This document shows positions 9,157 through 16,550 of a stretch of DNA of 39,731 nt, piece by piece. This DNA comes from Promethearchaeota archaeon (GTDB taxonomy: Archaea; Asgardarchaeota; Lokiarchaeia; Sigyniarchaeales; SOKP01), in NCBI GenBank assembly GCA_019894855.1, contig JAGXNS010000005.1, positions 13,703 to 53,433 of the forward strand. Direction: 5' to 3'. The number at the start of each line of letters is the position of its first letter. Position 1 is the first letter of the stretch. Below the pieces are notes generated by a model that was not told the origin of the DNA, searched no databases, and was given only the letters and a program-made list of their open reading frames with translations. Both the position numbers and the translations under genes were made by a program.

Positions 9157-9888
9157 TTATTTAGATATCTCAACTTCAACCTCTTCTTCATATTCTTTTT
9201 CTATTTCTGCGGTTTTAATAGTTCTTTTGATTTTAATTTGTTCTGTCTCTATGCCTAAATCGTTTGCTAACTTATCAAGGCCTTCAAAGTGTCTTAAATC
9301 GCAAATAAATAACCCCTTTAATTTTTCTCCTTTAATCTCCTTCGCAAGGTTTAAAATATTCATCATCATCCAAGCCTCTCTAACTTTATATCGAATTTCA
9401 TCTTCTTGGGTGTCATAATCTTTTTTGAGATATTCCTTCCATAAAGCTAATTGTTGAAAAAGTTCATCCTCGGAAGGAACACCACCATTTTCTGTAATTA
9501 TCCCTTTGATTCGCTCTTCAAGTGTTTGTAACATATTTCTGTGTTCATTCAATGCGGCAGAAAGATAAAATTCTGCATTTTCAGAGATATCAGCATGTTT
9601 AAATCGAATTCCTTTTTTTTTGAATAAGGTTTTTAGAGGATCGTTAGGATTTAACGGGTCATCCCAAAAATTTGGTTTTTCTTCTAAAGCAAAATCAGGA
9701 GAATATTTTTCTATTAAATTATCGATGAGTTGAAGATATTCTTTGCTAATAAGATGTAATGACCATAGCAAATCTTCCTTTTTTTCTTTAGGAACTTCGA
9801 ACCACCAATCTATTGGAAACTCACTTTCTACCATAATAAGCTTTAGATGCTTCTTTTTTAATGGCTTTAATTCTAACACTTCTGTCAT
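9157..9888 (-). CDS. Uncharacterised protein, paralogue of the gene just upstream (pair member B)
   Basis: 243 residues, soluble, acidic with a Glu-rich C-terminus. I do not recognise the family. The N-terminus EVLELKPLKKKHLKLIM closely parallels EVLDLKPVKNKKIIAYM of the neighbouring protein. Two further blocks align: KKGIRFKHADISENAEFYL with KLGIPYIQVDIPDYAMGYL, and the C-terminal LANDLGIETEQIKI with LRDLGVKVISYT, after a central helical region with W-x-x-x-L. The alternating strand/helix pattern suggests a Rossmann-like or TraB-like alpha/beta fold, but this is weak. ATG at 9888 has GGAG upstream. It lies 24 nt after its paralogue and 54 nt before the methylene dehydrogenase. Confidence 0.6.
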   Translation of the reverse strand: MTEVLELKPLKKKHLKLIMVESEFPIDWWFEVPKEKKEDLLWSLHLISKEYLQLIDNLIEKYSPDFALEEKPNFWDDPLNPNDPLKTLFKKKGIRFKHADISENAEFYLSAALNEHRNMLQTLEERIKGIITENGGVPSEDELFQQLALWKEYLKKDYDTQEDEIRYKVREAWMMMNILNLAKEIKGEKLKGLFICDLRHFEGLDKLANDLGIETEQIKIKRTIKTAEIEKEYEEEVEVEISK

Positions 9889-9912
9889 ATTTTTTTAACT
9901 CCTTTTTTTTAA

Positions 9913-10530
9913 TTAAAATACAATATTTTGAATTGTATGTTTTTTAGTATAGGAAATTACTTTTACTCCCAAATCTCTTAAATTTGCTACAACTTGAGGG
10001 CAAATATCCTCGCAAATATCTTCTTGAACAAAATGTACAAAAGAAACTACTTCATTTTCAAAATGTGTTGTAAAATCTAACATTTTTTTTACGATCCACT
10101 GTGGTCTTAGCTTTAAACTCAAAAAAATCTCTTTTTCTTGAATTTCTTCGCTTAACATGTCAATCCAATTTTTTAGACTTTGTCCTTTGAAAGATTCTCT
10201 ATCACTCATATTGTCGTATTCTTCAAATAATTCATTTTGAAGTTCTTGTTTTTCAACAATATCTTCATAAAGATATCCCATTGCATAATCTGGAATATCT
10301 ACTTGAATGTATGGTATTCCAAGTTTATCTAATGTTTGTGCAAAAGGTGTTTTCTTAAATTCCTTCATATCTACTTGAAAATCTACAGTAACAAAATTAA
10401 CATCTTTCTTTTTAAGAAAATTAGTTAATCTTGATGTATCGTTATTTTGAAAATACCTGCCATTCTCTTTTGAGGACATATACGCTATTATTTTTTTATT
10501 TTTTACTGGTTTCAAATCCAAAACTTCCAA
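9913..10530 (-). CDS. Uncharacterised protein, paralogue of the gene just downstream (pair member A)
   Basis: 205 residues, first gene of the minus-strand cluster. It shares collinear blocks with its 243-residue neighbour (N-terminal EVLDLKPVKNKK, central KLGIPYIQVDIPDYA, C-terminal NLRDLGVKVISYT), so the two arose by duplication and may form a heterodimer. Near the C-terminus there is a small acidic/Cys group, EDICEDICPQV, absent from the paralogue. Start TTG at 10530 is supported by GAGGTG 9 nt upstream and by alignment of the two N-termini. A TATA-like element lies at 10599-10609. Function unknown; gene order suggests a link to C1 chemistry. Confidence 0.6.
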   Translation of the reverse strand: MEVLDLKPVKNKKIIAYMSSKENGRYFQNNDTSRLTNFLKKKDVNFVTVDFQVDMKEFKKTPFAQTLDKLGIPYIQVDIPDYAMGYLYEDIVEKQELQNELFEEYDNMSDRESFKGQSLKNWIDMLSEEIQEKEIFLSLKLRPQWIVKKMLDFTTHFENEVVSFVHFVQEDICEDICPQVVANLRDLGVKVISYTKKHTIQNIVF

Positions 10531-10598
10531 TTAATAATACACCTCTTTTACTTCAACTTTTTAACAAATTATTTACCTAATTAAATTGTCATAAGCTT

Positions 10599-10609
10599 AA
10601 AATATAAAG
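10599..10609 (-). promoter_or_regulatory. TATA box for the minus-strand C1/CDC48 cluster
   Basis: On the minus strand this reads CTTTATATTTT, about 70 nt before the TTG start at 10530. That predicts a leader of about 40 nt containing the GAGGTG SD at 10540-10545. Confidence 0.45.
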
Positions 10610-10636
10610 AATTTGACAAGAAAATTTTGTAACTTA

Positions 10637-10656
10637 TTGATAAGAAAACTTATCAA
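10637..10656. promoter_or_regulatory. Dyad TTGATAAG-N4-CTTATCAA between divergent promoters
   Basis: Perfect 8-bp arms (10637-10644 and 10649-10656) flank AAAA. The dyad lies about 28 nt upstream of the minus-strand TATA element, where an archaeal activator could bind, and about 90 nt upstream of the plus-strand one. A T-rich tract follows on the plus strand, so a terminator hairpin is an alternative, but no plus-strand gene precedes it. Confidence 0.4.
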
Positions 10657-10744
10657 ATTTTTTTTCTAAACAATTTTTTTAGTTAATCGAAAACCGTCAT
10701 TCTTTTGATGGAATTCAGCGATCACATAATCATTTTCTAACATA

Positions 10745-10753
10745 TTTATATAG
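10745..10753 (+). promoter_or_regulatory. TATA box of the HTH-HdrA/hydrogenase unit
   Basis: TTTATATAG lies about 100 nt before the ATG at 10854. Archaeal spacing predicts a start site near 10775 and a leader of roughly 80 nt, which is long for archaea and leaves room for control. Confidence 0.5.
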
Positions 10754-10757
10754 TTTT

Positions 10758-10771
10758 ACAACATATGTTGT
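10758..10771. promoter_or_regulatory. Perfect 14-bp palindrome, candidate operator at the transcription start
   Basis: ACAACATATGTTGT is fully palindromic and lies 5-18 nt after the TATA box, between TATA and the expected start site. Repressors in archaea often bind there. A second palindrome with the same TTGT half-site, TTGTTAACAA, lies at 10803-10812 in the leader. The first gene product has an N-terminal winged helix, so autoregulation is a reasonable hypothesis. Confidence 0.45.
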
Positions 10772-10853
10772 CATGAAGAAAAAATAATTTATCAAAAAAA
10801 AGTTGTTAACAAATTAAATTTAGAATAAAAATTCAATAGGAAAGTTCAAAAAA

Positions 10854-13400
10854 ATGGATGTTTATTCAATTTTAGCCAATCCGCTGAGAAGAAAACTCTT
10901 ATACATTCTCGAAGAAGAAGGTTTTATCCCATATACCGAATTAATGGTGAAGTTAGGTGTAGAACAAACAGGACAATTAAATTTTCATTTAAAAAAGCTT
11001 CATAATCTAGTAAGTAAAGATAAGAAATCGTATTATTTAACGGATGACGGTAAAAGAGTTTTAAGGATTATAGGATTAAACAAAAGAATTTTATCTGGAG
11101 AAGAAATAGACTATTTGAAATCAAAAGGGAGTAAAATAAATAGAATAGGTGTTATTATTTGTAATTGTAACACAGAAATTTCAAATGTCCTTAACATTAC
11201 TGCCTTAGAAAACTATATAAGTAAAATAAATAATGTGGTCTCAGTTAAAATCCTTGATAATTTATGTCAAGAAAAAAACCAAGATAAAATAAATAGTTGG
11301 ATTACGGATAACTTCATAAATAAAATTGTTATTGCTGCTTGTTCTCCTAAAACACATCAACATATATTTGAACGTCTTTTTCAAGATATAATTGATCATG
11401 CAAATATTGAGATTGCAAATATAAGAGAACAATGTTGTTGGGTACATTATTCAAGTAAAAAGCATTTTGATAGTCTTTTAACGCTGAAAAAAGCGCAATT
11501 ACTTATAGAAGCCTCAGTTAATCGAGCATGTCTTCAAAAACCAATTAAAATAAAAAGGGTTGAAGTCGAAAAAAGTTGCGCTATTATTGGAGGTGGGATT
11601 GCAGGTATGAACATAGCGTTAAACTTATCTAGGGCAGGCATCAAGTGTTACTTAATTGAAAAGTCTCCTACATTAGGAGGAAAAGTAGCAAGATGGCAAA
11701 AGGTTTCTAACATGGGAGATTGCTCTGCTTGTTTCATCTCTGAATTAATTGGGGAAATTGTAAAAGAAAAAAAAATCGAGATATTGACAAATACGGAAAT
11801 AATAAGTGTATCGGGAGAAGTTGGCAATTTTACTATAGGTTTAATTAAAAAACCTCGTTATATTGATGAAACTAAATGTACAGGTTGCAAGCAATGTATT
11901 GATGTGTGCGCTCAAGAGAAACTTAATATATACGAATTTGGATTAACAAATAGAAAAATAATTCACTTTCCTTTTCAATATTGTTACCCTTATGTCCCAG
12001 TTATTGAAGAAGAAGATATTAATAATTGCCTTGAATGTGGAGTTTGTGAACGTGCTTGTGCAAATAAAGCAATAAATTTAATAGAAAAGCCTAAGGAATT
12101 ACGAATTAAGGTAGGCGCAAAGGTTATAGCTATTGGTTCAGATCTTTACTCAAATTTAAAAGAATATAATTATAATCCTCGAAATGATGTTATAACTTCG
12201 GCAGAATTTGAACGAATTTTATGTTCAGATAGCCTATCTGATGGAAAAATCGTGAAATTGTCTGATGGGAAACCAGTGAAAACAATATCAATTATTCAAG
12301 AAGTAGGATCTTCAAACTATCTATGTGAATATTCGGATATTTTAGCCCTAAAGTATATAGATGTTATTAAAGTAAAGAACACTGATTGTGAAGTTAATGT
12401 TTTTTACGATTTAAGTAAACTAAAAGAAAAAGACGAGATAATATTAAAATCTACTCATTCTAGATTTCTTTACGCAAATAAAGTATCAATTGAGAAAAGA
12501 GAGAATTTTAATAGTGTAATTGCGGATTCTATTGAGTTTCAGAGTGATTTGATTGTTTTAAATCTAAAATTAATTCCAAATAAGGATCTGAAATCTCTAA
12601 GAAAGATTATGGACTTCACATTAAATGATTATGGTTTTATGAGCGAAGAGACTTTAGCTTCTGGTATTTATGGTGTCGGAACAATATTTGGACCATTAAG
12701 TTATCATTCAACTATTGCAACTACCAATAACATAGCGTTAAAAGTAATATTACTTCTTTCAAATGATTATTTAATAACGGAATATACTGGAATAGAGATT
12801 AATGAAGATCGATGTGGGTTATGTAAGCTCTGCGTTAATGCTTGCCCTTACAATGCAATAAGCATAAACTCTGAAAGAATTACTATTGATAAGTTTAAAT
12901 GTAAAGCTTGTGGTATGTGTGTAAGTATTTGTCCTACTAATGCCATCGAAATGAATATAAATACATCAGAGAAAATTTTAAAAACGATTGAAATTTTTTC
13001 AAAATTCAATAAAAAACCAAAAATCATCGCTTTTTGTTGCAAATCGTGCGGTTACGCTGCCGCTGACGATGCAGGATTAAAAAAATTGTTATATCAGCCT
13101 AATGTTTTTATAATCTCTGTTCCTTGTACTGGACGTATTGATACTGAATTCATTATTAAATCTTTTGAAATGGGGTTTGATGGAGTTATGATTATCGGCT
13201 GTAGAAAGGATTCTTGTAGATATATTGATGGGATTGAAAAAATAAGAAAAAGAGTTGGCCTTTTAAAAAAAATTCTAGGACCAAAGTTAAGAAGACGGAT
13301 AATAGTGAAGGGTGTAAACGGAGTAGAAGGACAGACATTTGCTGAAATCTCTACTAAATTTTATAATTTATTAAAGGAGGAGATTAAAAGTGAAGCTTAA
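10854..13400 (+). CDS. Winged-helix / HdrA / MvhD fusion (heterodisulfide reductase A-like flavo-iron-sulfur protein)
   Basis: 848 residues. Residues 1-75 are an ArsR-like winged helix (NPLRRKLLYILEEEG, QLNFHLKKL recognition helix, YYLTDDGKRVL wing). Residues 95-230 are the HdrA N-terminal domain (GVIICNCNTEIS, VIAACSPKTH). FAD site GGGIAGMNIA lies at 246-255, with GGKVARW after it. Four ferredoxin-type [4Fe-4S] motifs follow: C342/345/348/352, C392/395/398/402, C654/657/660/664 and C683/686/689/693. Residues 722-813 are an MvhD domain (C728, C729, C732, C758, C783, C788). HdrA normally bifurcates electrons from H2 to heterodisulfide and ferredoxin with HdrBC; none is encoded here. The hydrogenase small-subunit gene overlaps its end by 11 nt. 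The DNA-binding module on HdrA is odd and suggests a regulatory or promoter-bound role, which is inference. Confidence 0.9.
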   Translation: MDVYSILANPLRRKLLYILEEEGFIPYTELMVKLGVEQTGQLNFHLKKLHNLVSKDKKSYYLTDDGKRVLRIIGLNKRILSGEEIDYLKSKGSKINRIGVIICNCNTEISNVLNITALENYISKINNVVSVKILDNLCQEKNQDKINSWITDNFINKIVIAACSPKTHQHIFERLFQDIIDHANIEIANIREQCCWVHYSSKKHFDSLLTLKKAQLLIEASVNRACLQKPIKIKRVEVEKSCAIIGGGIAGMNIALNLSRAGIKCYLIEKSPTLGGKVARWQKVSNMGDCSACFISELIGEIVKEKKIEILTNTEIISVSGEVGNFTIGLIKKPRYIDETKCTGCKQCIDVCAQEKLNIYEFGLTNRKIIHFPFQYCYPYVPVIEEEDINNCLECGVCERACANKAINLIEKPKELRIKVGAKVIAIGSDLYSNLKEYNYNPRNDVITSAEFERILCSDSLSDGKIVKLSDGKPVKTISIIQEVGSSNYLCEYSDILALKYIDVIKVKNTDCEVNVFYDLSKLKEKDEIILKSTHSRFLYANKVSIEKRENFNSVIADSIEFQSDLIVLNLKLIPNKDLKSLRKIMDFTLNDYGFMSEETLASGIYGVGTIFGPLSYHSTIATTNNIALKVILLLSNDYLITEYTGIEINEDRCGLCKLCVNACPYNAISINSERITIDKFKCKACGMCVSICPTNAIEMNINTSEKILKTIEIFSKFNKKPKIIAFCCKSCGYAAADDAGLKKLLYQPNVFIISVPCTGRIDTEFIIKSFEMGFDGVMIIGCRKDSCRYIDGIEKIRKRVGLLKKILGPKLRRRIIVKGVNGVEGQTFAEISTKFYNLLKEEIKSEA

Positions 13401-14154
13401 ATTTTTAATTACATCCTTAACATCTTGTACTGGTTGTATATCAGCATTAATATCGTTAGATGTATTTCCACAATTTCTTGAGAGATCGAAAATCGAATAT
13501 TTTCCATTTATATCTGACAATTTAGAGATCAAAGAATGCGATGTAGCGCTAGTAGAGGGGTGTGTATCAGAAAAGAATCAAATAGAATATCTTCAAGAAA
13601 TACGAAAAAATGCAAAAAAACTATATGCATTAGGTACATGCTCAGCATTTGAGGGGATTCTTAGTCTCTCAAATAAAAAAGAATCGTATCCTATTTCAAA
13701 GTTTGTAGAAGTTGATGGTATTATACCTGGATGTCCTCCTCCCTCCATACTTTTAGGAAATTGTTTATTGAAGTTAGTTGCGAACAAAAAAATCAAGCTA
13801 AGTTTAAAAAATATGTGTTCTACTTGTCCTTTAAACACCCACGCAAAATTAGATTTACCATTAACTATTGAAAAAATTGTTCCAAAAAACAATGAAATTC
13901 GTTTTCCGGAAGAAAATTTATCGTGTTTTTTAAATGATAGGATTTTATGTTTAGGGCCTATTACTCGAGATGGATGTGGCCATCTCTGCATAAATCAAGG
14001 ATTACCCTGTGAAGGCTGTTTAGGCACGGTTTCAAAGGGTTTTACATCGAATTTAGTCAATTTCTTAAGCCTTTTTAACCTTTCTAAAGATTTAAGAAAA
14101 TATAAAGGGATATATTACAGGTTCTCAAAATCACCTGTAGGAGGGAGGGTTTGA
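13390..14154 (+). CDS. [NiFe]-hydrogenase small subunit, MvhG-like (group 3 type)
   Basis: 254 residues. The proximal cluster pattern is present: C13 and C16 (SCTGC), C84 (LGTCSAFEG) and C115 (GCPPP). Further cysteines at 143, 146, 187, 196, 200, 207 and 210, including GHLC and PCEGC, would bind medial and distal clusters. There is no Tat signal or membrane helix, so it is cytoplasmic and resembles F420-non-reducing hydrogenase MvhG. It relays electrons from the Ni-Fe site to the MvhD domain of the upstream fusion. GTG at 13390 with AAAGGAGGA just upstream overlaps the HdrA gene by 11 nt, which implies translational coupling. The large-subunit gene follows with a 1-nt overlap. Confidence 0.88.
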   Translation: MKLKFLITSLTSCTGCISALISLDVFPQFLERSKIEYFPFISDNLEIKECDVALVEGCVSEKNQIEYLQEIRKNAKKLYALGTCSAFEGILSLSNKKESYPISKFVEVDGIIPGCPPPSILLGNCLLKLVANKKIKLSLKNMCSTCPLNTHAKLDLPLTIEKIVPKNNEIRFPEENLSCFLNDRILCLGPITRDGCGHLCINQGLPCEGCLGTVSKGFTSNLVNFLSLFNLSKDLRKYKGIYYRFSKSPVGGRV

Positions 14155-15455
14155 TGGATAAAGTTGTAGAAGCATGCACAAGGGTTGAAGGTCATGGAAA
14201 CTTAAACATTTATTTAAAAAACGATGAAATTTATCAAACTGAATTGAATTTTTCAGTATTTAGAGGATTTGAAAATATTTTACTAGGTAAAAAGTTATTA
14301 GATATTCCAAAAATAGTATCTAGAATTTGTGGACTGTGCCACGCATCTCAAACAATTGCAAGTTGCAAAGCAATAGAAGATTTATACGGAATAGAACCAT
14401 CACAACGATCAATTTTGCTTAGAAGGCTTTTGTTATCCGGAGAATTAACAAAATCGCACATTATGCATTATTTTTTTCAGTCCTTTCCAGATTTATTGAA
14501 AAAATTTAAAATTAATATTTTAATTAAAGATCCCTATAATTTAATTAATTACAATCCTCATTTAACGACAAATGTTTTTAATTTAATAAAAATTGGTTCA
14601 GAAATAAATAAACTAATAGGAGGAAGGGCACTACATCCAATTACTCCGATTCCTGGAGGACTAATATTTAATCCGACTAGAAAGAGTTTAATTTTTATAG
14701 AAAAATATCTAAAAAAAGGAATTTATTATATAGAAACTATAATTGAAAATTTTATAGATCTATTTTCTGCTTTTGATCCTCCTGCTGAATTTAATCTTTC
14801 TAATCCTATATATATCGGCTTAAAAAATAAAATTGGGTTTGATAGGTATGAAGGAGACCTCAGAATTGAACAAAATGAAACAACTTACGATGATTTTCAA
14901 GCGGAAAATTATTCAAAATATTTTGATAAAGACCCTAATCTTTATGGGATTATGTTTAAGTCGAATTCGAAAAATAAGATTTTAACAGGACCAATAGCGC
15001 GCTATAAGTTAACTCAAAATTATGGGATAGATAAAATATCCGGATATTTAAGCAATTTTGGAAAAAAATGGAAAAGCAATTTATTATTTTTAAACTTTTT
15101 ACAATTAATTGAAATTTATTACGAAATTCAAAAAAGTGTTGAAATATTAGATACTACTTCACTAAAAAGTAAAACAATACTTAAACAACTAAACTCAATA
15201 AAAAAATCAAATGGAATAGGCGTTATCGAAGCACCAAGAGGCATATTAATGCACCATTATCATTTAAATAAAGCTAAAATCGTTGATCAAGTGAAACTTT
15301 TCATTGCAACCGAAATAAATTTGCCTATTCTTAACAAAATGATCACTGAATATGCTAAAAAGTTATATGAAAAAGAAGATATTGATTCTGTTAAAGAAAA
15401 AGTTCAAACTATGATAAGAGCATTTGATCCTTGCATATCATGCGCTTCTCATTAA
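14154..15455 (+). CDS. [NiFe]-hydrogenase large subunit, MvhA-like, without C-terminal maturation peptide
   Basis: 433 residues from ATG at 14154 (TGATG overlap; GGAGGGAGGG at 14140-14149). Family marks: TRVEGHGNLN, FRGFENILLGK, N-terminal metal motif R57-I-C59-G-L-C62, GGRALHPITPIPGG, GVIEAPRGILMHHY and a C-terminal D425-P-C427-x-x-C430-x-x-H433. All four Cys that would hold Ni-Fe are present. Two features are odd. The protein stops exactly at His433, whereas MvhA precursors continue past this His with a peptide cut by an endopeptidase. The conserved His four residues after the second Cys is Gln66. Lack of the peptide is known in H2-sensing HupV/HoxC and in CooH. It oxidises, produces or senses H2 together with the preceding two proteins. 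Confidence 0.88.
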   Translation: MDKVVEACTRVEGHGNLNIYLKNDEIYQTELNFSVFRGFENILLGKKLLDIPKIVSRICGLCHASQTIASCKAIEDLYGIEPSQRSILLRRLLLSGELTKSHIMHYFFQSFPDLLKKFKINILIKDPYNLINYNPHLTTNVFNLIKIGSEINKLIGGRALHPITPIPGGLIFNPTRKSLIFIEKYLKKGIYYIETIIENFIDLFSAFDPPAEFNLSNPIYIGLKNKIGFDRYEGDLRIEQNETTYDDFQAENYSKYFDKDPNLYGIMFKSNSKNKILTGPIARYKLTQNYGIDKISGYLSNFGKKWKSNLLFLNFLQLIEIYYEIQKSVEILDTTSLKSKTILKQLNSIKKSNGIGVIEAPRGILMHHYHLNKAKIVDQVKLFIATEINLPILNKMITEYAKKLYEKEDIDSVKEKVQTMIRAFDPCISCASH

Positions 15456-15512
15456 CATTAAAAATCATAGAAATTAAGTATAATTGATTTAATGAAGAAA
15501 AATTGATTTGAA

Positions 15513-16550
15513 TTGAAAAATAATCTCTTAAATAAGACCAATACAGAGTGTCCATTTGAGGACTTATGTGAGACTCTTTTATTTTATTTTGATGAGACTA
15601 TCGGCCATGTCCCACTTCTTATTTGTCCAGAAAATGCGCTAGATGATGATTCGGGAAAAATGCGCCTTATAAGATACCATCCAATTTGGTTTTTAGAACT
15701 TAAAGATAAAACTACAATTAACCGAATCGATTTAGAAGACTGTAATCAAATGTATTTTGCAAAGAAATTTATTATTGAATCTAAGAGGGTTAAAAGAAGA
15801 GCAGGGTCTTTTCAAAAATTAGGTGAAATAATTGTGTTGATACTTGTGTTACCAACAGATTTAGATGTTTTTGGAGGAGAAGTATTAAACTTATTATCGA
15901 AAAAATTAATCGACAAATTTGAAAATACGCTTTATTATGTAATCGAGTCAGAAATTGCGAAACTAGAAGTTATTAAAACGGAGAAAATAATCAATAAGAT
16001 AAAAAAAGGAGATCAAATAAAAGAAGAAATAAAAGTTCTAATAAACCTTACTTGTGAGGAATATTTTTCATCTGTAATTAAACAAACTGATACAACCTCT
16101 TTCAAATTGCAAAAAGCAATTTCTTATTTAACATTTAAAGGAATCGACATTGACCACATTGTCATAAACAACCAAAATGAATCGTTTTCTAAAATTCGTT
16201 TATTTGATTATGATAGAGTTGTTCAACAAAAATCAAGAATTAAAGATCAATTTAAAATAACGAGTATAAATATTAACAATTTTCAAGAAATAGAAATTTT
16301 AGTAACGAATAACCTTAAAAAGGAATTCAACGATCTCATCATCCGAATTACTTACATTAAAGAATTTTTTGAAAAAGAGGTTTTGAATGAAAAAGTTGAA
16401 AAATACCTTCCCGAAGAAGAATTATTGTTTATTACGTCTGTAATTAAAAATACAACAAAATATTTGTTTTCCATTATCGAAGAACATTCTAATAGAACTA
16501 TTTTTTCAAATAAAATTGATTTAGAATTAATCAGACCTCATTCTTATTAA
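15513..16550 (+). CDS. Longin-like domain protein (tentative), neighbour of a Rag-type GTPase
   Basis: 345 residues. I do not firmly recognise the family. Residues about 20-120 have the pattern of a longin/profilin-like fold: FYFDETIGHVPLLICPE, an aromatic loop, a region ending FAKKFIIESKRVKRRAG and a hydrophobic strand EIIVLILVLPTDLD followed by an amphipathic helix. The C-terminal ~220 residues are charged and helical with a strand pair. The start is probably TTG at 15513; the only ATG upstream (15492) runs into a stop four codons later, and a TATA-like TATAATT at about 15478-15484 would give a leaderless transcript. Its last 20 nt overlap tail-to-tail with the Rag-like GTPase gene, hinting at a functional pair. 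Confidence 0.5.
   Translation: MKNNLLNKTNTECPFEDLCETLLFYFDETIGHVPLLICPENALDDDSGKMRLIRYHPIWFLELKDKTTINRIDLEDCNQMYFAKKFIIESKRVKRRAGSFQKLGEIIVLILVLPTDLDVFGGEVLNLLSKKLIDKFENTLYYVIESEIAKLEVIKTEKIINKIKKGDQIKEEIKVLINLTCEEYFSSVIKQTDTTSFKLQKAISYLTFKGIDIDHIVINNQNESFSKIRLFDYDRVVQQKSRIKDQFKITSININNFQEIEILVTNNLKKEFNDLIIRITYIKEFFEKEVLNEKVEKYLPEEELLFITSVIKNTTKYLFSIIEEHSNRTIFSNKIDLELIRPHSY

Larger units (their letters stand above)
10531..10853. other. Divergent 323-nt intergenic control region
   Basis: This AT-rich gap separates the minus-strand C1/CDC48 cluster from the HdrA-hydrogenase unit. I see two divergent TATA-like elements (10599-10609 on the minus strand, 10745-10753 on the plus strand), an 8-bp dyad at 10637-10656, a 14-bp palindrome at 10758-10771 and a 10-bp palindrome at 10803-10812. 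AGGAAAG about 8 nt before ATG at 10854 serves as SD. I see no small gene or tRNA in it. Confidence 0.6.
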
